Shown here: positions 1 to 11,494 of the stretch, piece after piece | Layout: the number at the start of each line of letters is the position of its first letter | How positions within the stretch are numbered: the stretch's first letter is position 1 | NCBI GenBank assembly: GCA_037178625.1 | Contig: CM074142.1 | Span: forward strand, 1,860,001 to 1,924,000 | Source of the DNA: Skeletonema tropicum | Taxonomy: Eukaryota; Bacillariophyta; Thalassiosirophyceae; Thalassiosirales; Thalassiosiraceae | DNA length: 64,000 nucleotides | Direction of reading: 5' to 3' | Translations under genes and position numbers: made by a program | Notes under the pieces: model-generated | Database searches by the model: none | What the model was told of the DNA's origin: nothing | What the model saw: only the letters and a program-made list of their open reading frames with translations

Positions 1-106
1 TCATTCCTCCTCCTCCCACAATGCAAGCAAGAGGCTGGTCATCCTAGATGCACCAGTGAATAAGGATGAATTTACGCTAAATAGTTCGTCGCTGGATAGA
101 AATGAC

Positions 107-192
107 TTGAACAGTACGCTGTGCGTAACTGAATAGACATGACCTTTCTTTGAACAGCACGCTGTGCGCAACTGAATAGACTTGATCTTTCT
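107..192. repeat. Two-copy 43-bp direct repeat
   Basis: Two adjacent 43-bp units (107-149 and 150-192) both begin TTGAACAG and differ at a few positions. No gene is visible between position 1 and about 287. The repeat lies beyond the 3' side of the minus-strand Helitron Rep remnant, so it could be part of that element's tail, but no Helitron terminus (hairpin plus CTRR) could be recognised. Confidence 0.7.
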
Positions 193-287
193 TTAACCAG
201 GGCGTCGCTGCACATGTTGAATCAACAGGGACAAATAAAGGGACAAATAAACACGATTTGCTTTCACAGCAATATAATTTTTATTAA

Positions 288-3200
288 TTAGGGTAGGTGG
301 TTCAATTGCACGTTCGACTTCGCCCAGTGGGGTATAATCGTCTCGTCATCCTGAGGTACTCGCTTGAGCAAGGCGTAGACTACCTCGGCAACACTGTGTA
401 ATAACCAACAATCCATCAAGGCTAAGCGGCTGCGACAATCACAATCTGTACAGAATGCGTCGACAAACATGCTCTCAATAGCTCCAGCTACATGCACTAT
501 CATGCTGTAAAGATCAAAACTCTCCACACCTTCTCAGAGGTAGACAAGAGAGTGTTGTTTTGACAATGGATTCAAACCAAGTGTGTCGTCGATGATCGCT
601 TCACTATACTCTTTCGTCCCTCCTACATCAACAAACGTTTGCCAGTAGGTCCCATTCTTCACCAAATCTTCTGCTTTGCTGAATGGATAGAATAGCAGCA
701 TTGCTGTTTTTGCGTACCTTTCTCTGTGCTGCACAGTTCCACTGTTGGGGATATCCTCAAGCACATCTAATGACTTCACGTCGCAAAGGTCTGTGGCCAT
801 GTATATGATGGGAATGACTGGATGTGTTCGTCTCGTAAGGTAGCAATATTTTTGACCTTGATGGAGGTCGGCAAACTTGTAGGATGTGGTAGTAGTGCTT
901 TTGCTCCTGGCGTTCAATTGCTTGAAGCTCTTGTATTCCTTTTTGTACCACATTGTGTACTCGTAAAGGCACAAGTTGTTGAGCTCGGTTGGCCTGTGAA
1001 TGTAGTCGTAAGTCGAGCAATCAGCCCATGCAATTGTTTCCTTCGTGTCGTCGTTCCAATTCCTCCGCAAACGGAAATGCATGCCTTCCTTCTCTTCTAG
1101 TACATTCTCCATGTTTTGAAGTGAAATGTGATCGAAATCATGTGAGTAAGTGAACCTTTCTCCCCCTTGGGAGATCAGTAAGTGGGCCATAGTGGAGCTT
1201 ACAACGTCTCTGGAAAGAAATGCGTTCACCCCGGTAATTATTCTCCCGAGTCCTTCAACAAAGCAGGCATGTTCCTCTTCGCCGTCATCTTTGTCTGTGG
1301 TTGTGCTGCCTTCTGCTAGAGCTGTGGCTGTGATATCTTCTGCTGGCTGGTTCTGCATTCTCTCCTCCTCCTTCTCCTCATTTTCTTGTCGATCTCGATG
1401 TTGCTGGTGTCCATGTGCTCTATACAGCCTCCTGGCCATTGAGGCATGGACTCGACGGTATGCCATCTTGTCTTCGGATTGTGTGTCTTTGGACTTGTAC
1501 AGCGTGGTGTAATAGGAGTGGCTCCAATCACCCAGTGTTACATTGGTATTGCTTCCAATAACATGTGAAATCGCCAAGCTGTGTTGGTTGAGAAACTGAC
1601 TGCCATTCTGTCTTTTCGGTAAGATTGCATACTGAGATTTTTCTTCTACCTCACCATTCAGATGGTGGTGAAAGATGACCTTGACCCCATTGGCGTCGCT
1701 TGTGTTACGATGATCATCGTCTCTCAGGCCTTCTTTCACGGCAGCTATTGCTTCATTGTCGAAAATGATGGAATCTTCACTTGCCATCTCTGGCAAATGC
1801 CCTCTGCATTCTGCTTTCCCACCCTTGAAACATGTTCCCCGATGTGTATAATCATGCTCGTCAAAAACAAGATGCAGGAGGTCCCTGCGTAGGTTTCTAT
1901 CATGTAGCCATTCATGAGTTACTTGTTCTTGTTCGTTGGCTCCATCTCCGTCTCCGTCCGCATCCATTATGATGTGTTGTTGTTTCAGCGCTTCGGTAGG
2001 ACTTCCTTCCTCTTCAAAATCAAAAGGGTAGCGAATCGCTGCTTGATCGAGCCATTCCTTTTTCATGTTTGTTGAAGAGTCTGGTGCGTCTTCTTTACTG
2101 CTATCTGCATGATCTTGAAGTGTTTGTTGACGTAAGTGACTAATACCCATGTTAATACACTCTGATGGCGAAAATGTTTTCCCACACTGTTTGCATTCCA
2201 ATACTTTGCCCTTAACATCAAGGCAATGATCCTGGTGATGTGCTTTGCGAAGGATATTCTTATCTTCTACCTCCTGGAGTATTTCGTGCATAGGCATCGT
2301 AACAGGGCTATCTTCATCACAATTGTGAGTCACAACAAAATCAGTCCCATAGCTGGCACAGACAACTTTGTCAATGTATGATATGAGAGCATCCCTTGCG
2401 GCTTTCTTTTTTCTGTCATCACTATGAAATAGAGCATCTCTAATTTTGTTGAAGTCTTTTACCCATATTTGCCAGTGACTATGAAGTGTCTTCCTGCCTT
2501 GCTCTTCGTCAGTTCTTGAGTACGCTATTGGTACTCCGAACACGCCTAGTCGCCCTGTTTGTTTCTTTGGGTCCCAACCTATCAAACATTCTGTAATAAT
2601 CTGCATCAAATGCTGGTAAACAAGAGAACATGCCCCTGGATACAGACGTCTGGTCTCCTTTCTCAGCTCAAAGTTGAATCTACATTCTTTCAAGTGGTCT
2701 TCGTCATCCCAGACACCAAGATTTGGCAGCACCACCTCCTTGCCAGCGTTGGCGAAGACTTGGACCCTGATGGTGCATTCATCACATGGAGTCGTAGTTA
2801 AGAAAATGGAATGGCCTCCGAAGTAGTTATCCATTGCGAAATGCTTGCGGCGATTTTGTTTGGCACTCAAAGCAGTGTACCCGACTGGTTTGCACGCAGC
2901 CTCCACTGCCCTGATGTATTCTCCAGCCGTTCCATTTACCCTTTGGCGGGTTTGTTTTTGAAACAATGCCTGATCGAGGTCTTTCATTTTGAGTTTTGAC
3001 ATCTTCTCGGCAAGTGACTGGCCGAATAAACTGGATTTGCAAGTGACCACGGCTGTCTCGTAACTGCGCTGCCGATTGAACATGTGGTTCAGCAAGAGGA
3101 GAAAGTCCCCCCTCATGAATTGAGGAAGCGAGAGTCGGCAGTAGTAACGATAGCATTCCACCGGAGATATGTGAGTCCTCCGCTTTGCCTTTGGCCCCCC

Positions 3201-4638
3201 TTGACCAAAAGGAAATTGCAGTGGCGCAATATTCTCGAGAAGAAGTTCTCTAAGATCTGCATACTTGCTACCATTGACCAGAAGTGTTGGCATTGTACGA
3301 TCAATCATAGCTTTGGTAAACTTCTGGTTGGATTCGTAAACTCCTGTATCATCTTGCGGCTCATGGATGCTGGTAAAGTGGAACGAAGCTCCAGCAAACT
3401 TTGCTTCTAGATCTGGATCATGTTCTTGATCAGTATTGTTGGGTGTTTCTTCGTCGACGATAATGTTGGGCTGAGGGCACTGTGATGGTGCGGTAACTCC
3501 TTCATATCCTGGGTGGCCAGACTCATTAACGAACCATTCTAATATTTCCATCATTTTCTCTGTGTCAAGCCTTGCTCTTTTTTTCACTATTTCCTTCTGT
3601 TTCGGAGTCATTCGTCCACATAACACGACATAAACAAGCGGGTTTGCACCTGTTGTCAAGAAGTGATTCATTACAGAACCAGTATGGGTAAGATCAACCT
3701 CGAAAAAGCTAAAGTGACCACGGATAGCTTTGTGAGCACCAGCTGTATACGCGAATATGTAGGCGAAAGGGCGGACAGGAGCTAATAGCGAACACATCTG
3801 CTCTGTGATTTCCTCATTGGCAATGATATCCGTGGGAATGTGGCCGATGGCAAAGCCGTTACTAATGGCATACTTGGGCGGTGAATCGCTATCATTGTGC
3901 CACGCACTGTAACATTGGCTGCATGCCTCAAATGCTACACATCCGTTCTTGTTCTTGGTCTTCTTGGCTCTTGGTGATAGCAGAAGGCCTTCGAGCTCTT
4001 GGCCTTTGATTTCATACTGTGAAATAAGCTCATCTTTCAGCGTGACTTGGTGGTAGTCCTCATAGGATTTGACGCTTATCCTATTTTTCTGAGAACGAAG
4101 CGAATCAACTGTTATCTTGTGGATAGCCTCACACCCAATTATTAGCCTATCGCATAGTACACAGACAGCAGTGCGAAATGCATTTGGATTGCTATCGACT
4201 CTCATTATTTTCTTTTGGTCATGATTGCGTGCCTGTTGGACTGGATGTGTTCTGTCAACAACGATCTCGTAATCACAACTCTTTCCAATGCTCTCCTCTG
4301 CGCTCATCGCATTCGTTCGTTGACGGTAAAGCCTTGCCGCAGCGTTTTTTTTTTGCCTTCTGAGCTGCCCTCTCCTCTGCGCTCATCGAGGCATTCTTGC
4401 GTTGACGATAGATCTTGTCTGCAGCGGCCTTCTTTGCCTTCTGAGCTGCCCTCTCCTCTGCGCTCATCGAGGCATGCTTGCGTTGACGGTAAAGCTTTAC
4501 TCTAGCGGCGGCCTTAGCCCTTTGAGCTGCCCTCTCCTCTGGGCTGATAGAGGCATTCTTATTGCGTTGCCGTACAAGCTCTGCAGTATGACCGGCTCCA
4601 TTAGTCTCCTCTGGATAGCTTGTCGACATCAGGTACAT
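288..4638 (-). pseudogene. Helitron Rep-like protein, N-terminal half only, frameshifted
   Basis: This is the replication-initiator half of a Helitron rolling-circle transposase. The main open stretch (4307 down to 534, 1,257 aa) has an N-terminal cysteine-containing region and a Helitron-like N domain. It then carries an HUH-type motif, LHSHWQIWV, near residue 606 (DNA 2474-2488), and a C-terminal block resembling the end of the Helitron Rep region. Upstream, in another frame (4638-4273), is a basic region with tandem units of about 27 aa (RQRKNASMSAEERAAQKAKK), as seen at Helitron N-termini. The two frames join at a T-run near 4345-4354, which looks like a 1-base frameshift. At 534-536 an in-frame TGA is followed by 79 more open codons down to 288. 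The Pif1-like helicase half expected downstream is missing. I read it as an inactive remnant; the frameshift could also be a homopolymer sequencing error. Confidence 0.8.
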
Positions 4639-5456
4639 ACACCAAGATTATCTTGACACACAAAGTTGACTCTCGGGTGAATTATTATTCCTTCAATGAA
4701 GAAATAGTACCCTCAAAACTTCTTGAGTTCTCTATTGTTTTTTTTGAAAAATTATGAAGTTGTCTGTAATAATTTTAGGTTTTCGATCGATGGAATAGGG
4801 TGGACTATTCCTGATGGAATAGGCCAGCCTATTCCATGTGAAAGTCGTGAAATGAGATTTAACAAATACCGGTTAACATCTCTTGCGTGGGATGGACGGG
4901 TCTGCCCACGCGTACAATGTAACACGAACTATGTTGGAGCTCCTCAGATTTCCGGAATAAGCCTACGCTCGACTCAGTCGAAGCTTGGATACTTAGGATG
5001 AAGTGTGTAAGTATATATGTCCGAGTCGATGTCCACCAAAAGCTATCTGTTCTTTCTCTGGTGTACAATACCGTCTTCTGCACTCCTGTAAATTCGGGAT
5101 TTCTTTCAATTGGCCGGCGTAAGCTACTTACCATGCACCAGTCTTCATTACTATTTTGTGTCGGACTGATAGTTTTGCAAATTATGGTAAATGAATAGTG
5201 AATGAATGTTCCTCGCTCGAGCGAGGCTTATGTATTTACTTACCCTGGCAGTTTGAAAAAATCATAAAAGTGACCAACCAGCACGCCCCATCCCGCCCAA
5301 GAAGTAAGAAGTACGATTAGCCAGCACAAGTTTCAACGCAAAGCGATCTCATAAAAAAAGAAAGAAGCTTACTGAAGAGCTAACTGTGTTGCAGATCCTT
5401 ATCCTTAGCAGTACTTTTGAAACTGAAGAAGAAGAACACACTACGGTGATACGAAT
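4639..5456. other. Intergenic region with short palindromes, no gene seen
   Basis: No coding sequence can be supported here. It holds two small inverted repeats built on GGAATAG..CTATTCC (4792-4811 and 4815-4836) and a perfect 16-bp palindrome at 5211-5226. Its right part is the upstream region of the serine protease gene starting at 5457. No clear TATA box was identified. Confidence 0.6.
5211..5226. repeat. Perfect 16-bp palindrome upstream of the protease gene
   Basis: CCTCGCTCGAGCGAGG reads identically on both strands. It lies 231 bp before the protease ATG. It could be a dimeric regulator site or a chance palindrome; nothing else in the window repeats it. Confidence 0.5.
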
Positions 5457-7798
5457 ATGAAGCTACACCTCAGTAACCTCCTCTTCCTCCTCTCGGCGGC
5501 CACCAAGTCGTCCCTCTTCGCGGATGCCCAAGTTGCAACAGTCTGTGAAGAGATGCGTTCCTACAGCTACAATTCTGGAGACACGAAATCCGCCACCACC
5601 GTCGTTTCAATTGACCAAGCGCCATGGATCCAACTCGATTTATCCGGCTCCGAGCTCGCCGCTGGAGCGCAACTAAAAATCGTAGGCGACTTTGCGTCAC
5701 AAGTCATTACCTCCAACGATCTCTCCTCTAATACATTCTCAGCCGTCTTCGATGGCAGCTCGGTCAGTGTTGAGCTATCATCCTCCCCAAGCGGGCTATT
5801 CTCCCCAGGAGGCGTCCGTGGCAATAGTAGCACCTCAAGGGTGGAGATATCAAACGTCAAAGTTGGTCTCTGCAAGGATGACGGCATTGCTGAGACCATC
5901 TGCGGAACCACTGATGACCGCATCGCTTCAACAGATGTCCGCATGGGCAGAATTGGAGGATGTACCGGTTGGCTTATTAGTCCGGACGTGTTTATTCAGG
6001 CCGGACACTGTGGAACTCCAACAACAAGTACCCGTATTCACTTCGTCTTTGGCACCGGGAGTGCAATCCCTGAAGACCAATACGCAGTTGACATCTCTAC
6101 ATACCAAGGCGTAGATGGAGGCGTCGGAAACGACTGGGCTGTGGGTAGATTGTTACCAAACGCAATCACTGGATTGCTCCCTGGAGTTGCACAGAGTGAA
6201 AAATGTGGGGTAAGCGGTTGCGGTTGGTTCACACTTGGAAGTGTCCCTTCGTCAACGACTGGAAATAACATTAGGATCACCGGTTACGGTACAGCAGAGG
6301 TTGACAGTCGCTCACAAAAGACTCACGTTGGAGCATTAACAACTATTACGTCGACTTCTGTTCGATATGTTCCAGACACCACCGTAAGAACCATGAGATA
6401 TCAACTTTGTTGGACTCTTCTTTTTTGTCACAATTACTCACACTCAATCTGTTCTCCATTATGTATGTGACGTGACATTCAGGGAGGAAACTCTGGCTCT
6501 CCCGTCGTTCACGAAGAGACAGGACATGCTATTGGGGTCCACACCCATGGAGGATGTACTGCAAGTGGAGGCAGCAATCAGGGAACTCGAATTGATGTGC
6601 CAGCGTTCCAGGAAGCTATCGAATCCTTTCTCACTTTTAGTGACTGCACTCAGGATTCTGACTGTGACGATGGCTTGTGGTGCAATGGTGCTGAGGTATG
6701 CAATTCGGGAAAGTGTTATTATGGTATTCCAGTACTTTGTAACGATGGACTTGACTGCACAACTAACTCCTGTAATGAGGCTACTGATACGTGCGAATAT
6801 CAACCCAAGACATGCAATGCACCAGGCGAAAGTGGTCAATGCATTGAACCTTCAGGGCAATGTGCATGCAGCGACTCTACCAGAAGAATCGAGGTAGATA
6901 TCCTCACGGACAGCTATCCTGGGGAAACAACGTGGACGGTAACTGATAAATGTGGATCTTCTGGTGTAATTTTGTCCGGGGGAACATACAGCAATTCAAA
7001 CACGCTGTACTCCGATGACATCTGCGCCACAGCAGGACAGTACGATTTCACAATCAATGTAAGTGAAGAATTCGTTTGCGACCGACCCAAGTTTTCACAA
7101 AACTATTTCTAACGTTGTGACTGTGTACATTTTAGGACTCTTATGGCGACGGTATTTGCTGCGGATATGGCTCTGGGAGTTACAGCGTTAAGTATGATGG
7201 CGTTGAGGTAGCAAGTGGGGGCGCATTTATGTCTTCTGAAACGAAATCATTTGGATCATCGTGTTCAGGTCCTTCCCCAGCTCCTTCAAATCCTCCAACC
7301 CCGGTACCAACAAATCCTCCGACGCCAAATCCTACCCCAGCGCCAGTTCCTCCCACTCCACCTCCGACGCCGACTCCAACAAATCCTCCGACGTCAAATC
7401 CTACCCCAGCTCCTTCAAATCCTCCGACTCCGGTACCATCAAGTCCTCCTACGCCAAATCCTACCCCAGCTCCAGTTCCTCCCACTTCACCTCCGACTCC
7501 TAATCCGACCAACACACCTGTTGAAAAGTATATCTGCGCCAAAAACGAACCTCTCCCTTTAACAATTTGCAGTGAAGGTTCCCTTGCGGGTGGTGAATGC
7601 ACCTCTGTGGCTGGGCCCAATAGTTGTAGCGCTAAGGGAGGAAAATCCTGCTGGTGGGCAGAATGCGCAGCAGGACCGCCTACCCCGCCTCCAACTCCTT
7701 CCCCTGCGGGAGATCCTTATTGTGCCCCCATTAATGGTCCTTGCAGTGGCACTTGTATTGACAGTGGAAAGCCTGGAAACCGAGGCTGCTTCACCTAA
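5457..7798 (+). CDS. Secreted trypsin-like serine protease with Cys-rich modules (3 exons)
   Basis: Predicted exons are 5457-6383, 6483-7058 and 7136-7798, joined in frame across two GT..AG introns (GTAAG donors, CAG/TAG acceptors), giving 721 aa. Residues 1-24 look like a signal peptide. The S1 catalytic triad is visible: His184 in QAGHC, Asp226 in GNDWAV and Ser313 in GGNSGSP, the last encoded at the start of exon 2. After the protease domain come a cysteine-rich module (CDDGLWCNGAEVC, then further Cys pairs, about residues 345-405), a domain containing TDSYPGETTW and DSYGDGICCGYG, a Pro/Thr-rich linker, and a C-terminal cysteine-rich tail. It should be exported and cleave proteins outside the cell or at the cell surface. 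The extra modules may bind the wall or a substrate (inference). Substrate specificity cannot be read. Splice sites are predicted without transcripts. Confidence 0.85.
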
Positions 7799-8300
7799 AA
7801 CCCTAACGAACTCGACGTAAAGGCTGAGTTTTACTTTTGCAAGTCTTTGAGGGGATTTTATCATATTGTAAAAATAAATTGAAAGTGCTTTGTTTAGCTT
7901 GCTGTAGCCATCAGTTTTTGATGAAAGGGTCCATAATAAAAAATCGAGTAAGCAAGAAGACGCTGTGTCTGATGAGACACGAGACAAACAAGAAAAGAGG
8001 GAAGAGGAGAAAGAAAGAAGGAGGGGAAGGAGAAGAGGATCGAGTTGGTGCCGCTTTGCAAGATGTCTGTCTCAAAAAGTCCGCCACAGCCAAAGATCCG
8101 CCTCATGCCTCATGGCGCGGTGGTGGATAAGTTGGATAGTAAGATTAATATGTTGATATTGTTGTAATATAAGTAACTTCAATCCACCACCGCCACAATG
8201 ATGATGAAGTGGCGGTGCGTGATGGAATGGAATGAATGGAATTGAATAGTAACTCTGGAGCGAAGCGGAGGATGCCGAGCGGAGTCGAGGCCCGTTGTGG
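7799..8300 (+). other. Gene-poor stretch with a diverged relic of the array leader
   Basis: 7,980-8,040 is a purine-rich tract (mostly GA). 8043-8116 is a diverged copy of the 5' leader of the gene amplified downstream: it matches AGTTGGTGCCGCTTTGCAAG and continues through GCCAAAGATCCGCCTC up to an ATGGC at the position of the start codon, with several substitutions and a small rearrangement. It then passes directly into a segment (8117 to about 8168) that recurs at 12462. No open gene is seen. Confidence 0.7.
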
Positions 8301-8637
8301 ATTTTACATGATCGATGCATCTGTCTTCAGCGAAGCGTTCTTAGTTCTTAGGTGAGGGCGACCGCAGGGAGGCCGAACAGTAACAGTGTTTATCGTTATT
8401 TTGGTGGCATTGTATATTTTGGTGGCATTGTAAATTTTGGATTTTTGGATCCTTTTGGATCTTACTCTCTCTAAAGACGCTTTTTCGCGAGTTCGACCGA
8501 AGGGAGAACGAGCATTGATTAGTATTTTGATGTGTAATGATGGTATATTTCGATTCGGCTTCAAAAGAGCTTTCTAACGGTGGTCTTATTGTCAAATTTG
8601 ATGATTTGGACCTCTGCTTTGAATTTGAAAATTCGGG
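8301..8637 (+). repeat. Leader segment A, copy 1
   Basis: This 337-bp segment is repeated at 12530-12866 with a constant offset of 4,229 bp. It precedes the 286-bp promoter units in both places and is absent from the compact 1,796-bp units. It has no supported coding content. Confidence 0.9.
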
Positions 8638-10353
8638 CTGTCAAGCCGGATTCAAGCTGCTTGTCACTTTCTGACCTCGTTTTTGACCGAGACGATCTCT
8701 TGAAAGTCGTCCAAACACGCTGATTATACGCCTAATCGATAGAGCACGATGAGAGCTTTCCAAAACGCCACTTATCGCCTTCATTGGCCGCGTAGGAGAC
8801 AAGATACGGCCGTTAGTGACAACATGGTTCATGTATATATATAGCATGCATGGTGGCTGCCTGCTGCGCTCTAGTGAAAGTTGGTGCCGCTTTGCAAGAT
8901 GCCTGTCTCAACAAGTCCGCCATCTGTCAAGCCGGATTCAAGCTGCTTGTCACTTTCTGACCTCGTTTTTGACCGAGACGATCTCTTGAAAGTCGTCCAA
9001 ACACGCTGATTATACGCCTAATCGATAGAGCACGATGAGAGCTTTCCAAAACGCCACTTATCGCCTTCATTGGCCGCGTAGGAGACAAGATACGGCCGTT
9101 AGTGACAACATGGTTCATGTATATATATAGCATGCATGGTGGCTGCCTGCTGCGCTCTAGTGAAAGTTGGTGCCGCTTTGCAAGATGCCTGTCTCAACAA
9201 GTCCGCCATCTGTCAAGCCGGATTCAAGCTGCTTGTCACTTTCTGACCTCGTTTTTGACCGAGACGATCTCTTGAAAGTCGTCCAAACACGCTGATTATA
9301 CGCCTAATCGATAGAGCACGATGAGAGCTTTCCAAAACGCCACTTATCGCCTTCATTGGCCGCGTAGGAGACAAGATACGGCCGTTAGTGACAACATGGT
9401 TCATGTATATATATAGCATGCATGGTGGCTGCCTGCTGCGCTCTAGTGAAAGTTGGTGCCGCTTTGCAAGATGCCTGTCTCAACAAGTCCGCCATCTGTC
9501 AAGCCGGATTCAAGCTGCTTGTCACTTTCTGACCTCGTTTTTGACCGAGACGATCTCTTGAAAGTCGTCCAAACACGCTGATTATACGCCTAATCGATAG
9601 AGCACGATGAGAGCTTTCCAAAACGCCACTTATCGCCTTCATTGGCCGCGTAGGAGACAAGATACGGCCGTTAGTGACAACATGGTTCATGTATATATAT
9701 AGCATGCATGGTGGCTGCCTGCTGCGCTCTAGTGAAAGTTGGTGCCGCTTTGCAAGATGCCTGTCTCAACAAGTCCGCCATCTGTCAAGCCGGATTCAAG
9801 CTGCTTGTCACTTTCTGACCTCGTTTTTGACCGAGACGATCTCTTGAAAGTCGTCCAAACACGCTGATTATACGCCTAATCGATAGAGCACGATGAGAGC
9901 TTTCCAAAACGCCACTTATCGCCTTCATTGGCCGCGTAGGAGACAAGATACGGCCGTTAGTGACAACATGGTTCATGTATATATATAGCATGCATGGTGG
10001 CTGCCTGCTGCGCTCTAGTGAAAGTTGGTGCCGCTTTGCAAGATGCCTGTCTCAACAAGTCCGCCATCTGTCAAGCCGGATTCAAGCTGCTTGTCACTTT
10101 CTGACCTCGTTTTTGACCGAGACGATCTCTTGAAAGTCGTCCAAACACGCTGATTATACGCCTAATCGATAGAGCACGATGAGAGCTTTCCAAAACGCCA
10201 CTTATCGCCTTCATTGGCCGCGTAGGAGACAAGATACGGCCGTTAGTGACAACATGGTTCATGTATATATATAGCATGCATGGTGGCTGCCTGCTGCGCT
10301 CTAGTGAAAGTTGGTGCCGCTTTGCAAGATGCCTGTCTCAACAAGTCCGCCAC
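8638..10353 (+). repeat. Six tandem 286-bp promoter-leader units
   Basis: The units start at 8638, 8924, 9210, 9496, 9782 and 10068, with no length variation. Each contains an ATGTATATATATAGC TATA-like element, followed by the transcribed-looking leader (CTAGTGAAAGTTGGTGCC, then CAAGATGCCTGTCTCAAC). Only the last unit is joined to a coding region. The repeated 68-codon minus-strand ORF in each unit is judged spurious. Confidence 0.92.
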
Positions 10354-10378
10354 GGCCAAAGATCCGCCTCGCCTCATC

Positions 10379-11494
10379 ATGGCACAAACAAGCGAGAGTG
10401 CCGTCCTATGCATCCACCAAAAGCAACTAAAACAATCAATGGACGACCAAGCCGCACCCGCACCCCCCGACAACATGGCCAGCAGCCCCGCCGCCGCTTC
10501 AGCAGCTTCAGTGGAGGTGGAGGCGGCCACAACAATGACAATGAACGACGAAAAAAGTGCCCCCTCACCACAACATCACCACCGTCGTTCCAAACGTGAA
10601 AAATATTCACCATCACGATTTGTCGCTCGGCCTTCGAGTAAGAAGTCGGAACACGACGACGACGACACCACAGCTGGTGATGAAATTATTGGTGGTGAAG
10701 AAATTCAAGTTGAGGCAAACGCTAACGATCCAATTGCCGCCGCTTCAGCAGCTTCACCAGAGGAGGTGACGGAATATAATAATATATCCGCTACCGTGAC
10801 ACAACGACAACGACGCGACTCTATTACCGCAGCCACCGTCGCCCTCGATAACAATAATGATAATCATGACGATAATCATGATGGTCATACTAACAATAAT
10901 AATAACAATGACGATGACAACACTGATGGTAATAAAAATAAACATCCCCGTCGTCGCACATCACGTGCCCACGCCGCCCCCGGAAGTTATTTAGAGCCAC
11001 CTGACGTCGAAGAAGATTTCGATATTGATAGTGACGAAGACGACAACGAACCCACTAAAGCTCATGACGACGATGATGATGATGATGACACCATCATCAA
11101 CAAAGTATGCAACGATGCCAACGGTCATAATACAATACTTCAAATCTCCACTGTGAAACGATATAATAAACGAACGAAGCGTACGTTGTGCAATGTGATT
11201 GGTTGTAAAAAGGCGGATCAGGCGGGGTGTGGTGGATATTGCCGCCGTCATTATCGTTTAATGACGATTCATGATGGTGGTGCTGAAAAAGATGGAAAAG
11301 AGGATGAGGAGGGTGAAGAAGTTGAAGCAGAAGAAGACACAAAACCACGTCTCAACTCCACAATCCGCATACTCACCGGAGACTTTGCCGGTCTTACCGG
11401 AAACATTACCAATATCAAACAGGGTGGATGGTGCTCATTGACCAATCCAAAGGTTACCAAGCCCAGAGGAAGATTCTACATGACAATCAACTGA
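10379..11494 (+). CDS. Truncated array gene, copy 1 (371 aa; Cys/His motif and KOW-like)
   Basis: This is an N-terminal fragment of the gene at 36141 with its own stop. The start chosen is the ATG of MAQTSESAV. The in-frame ATG 99 bp upstream (10280) lies only a few bases after the TATA element, so it is probably not transcribed. The protein has low-complexity Ala, His, Asn and Asp stretches, a small Cys/His motif (LCNVIGCKK..GCGGYCRRHY, residues about 271-292) and a KOW-like segment (IRILTGDFAGLTGNITNI, about 329-346). After the shared KVTKP it ends in RGRFYMTIN, whereas the full gene continues IRMSNME. It is likely nuclear if expressed (inference). Whether it is a functional short protein or a dead copy cannot be decided. 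It is preceded by six promoter units, the most in the array. Confidence 0.65.
   Translation: MAQTSESAVLCIHQKQLKQSMDDQAAPAPPDNMASSPAAASAASVEVEAATTMTMNDEKSAPSPQHHHRRSKREKYSPSRFVARPSSKKSEHDDDDTTAGDEIIGGEEIQVEANANDPIAAASAASPEEVTEYNNISATVTQRQRRDSITAATVALDNNNDNHDDNHDGHTNNNNNNDDDNTDGNKNKHPRRRTSRAHAAPGSYLEPPDVEEDFDIDSDEDDNEPTKAHDDDDDDDDTIINKVCNDANGHNTILQISTVKRYNKRTKRTLCNVIGCKKADQAGCGGYCRRHYRLMTIHDGGAEKDGKEDEEGEEVEAEEDTKPRLNSTIRILTGDFAGLTGNITNIKQGGWCSLTNPKVTKPRGRFYMTIN

Noticed and set aside
7180..7620. Gly/Val-rich minus-strand ORF opposite the protease gene
   Set aside because: It is the complement of the Pro-rich linker codons of the protease.
8641..8847. A 68-codon minus-strand ORF repeated in every 286-bp unit
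   Set aside because: It is open only because the unit is copied unchanged. It overlaps the TATA and leader on the opposite strand, has no recognisable feature, and its repetition adds no independent support.
8638..10353. Possible CRISPR-like or satellite array
   Set aside because: Units are 286 bp with no spacers and contain promoter and leader sequence. The surroundings are eukaryotic.
10754..10945. Ile/Val-rich minus-strand ORF resembling a membrane protein, repeated in each copy
   Set aside because: It is the antisense of Asn/Asp/His codon runs in the plus-strand gene, which read as Ile/Val/Met on the other strand.
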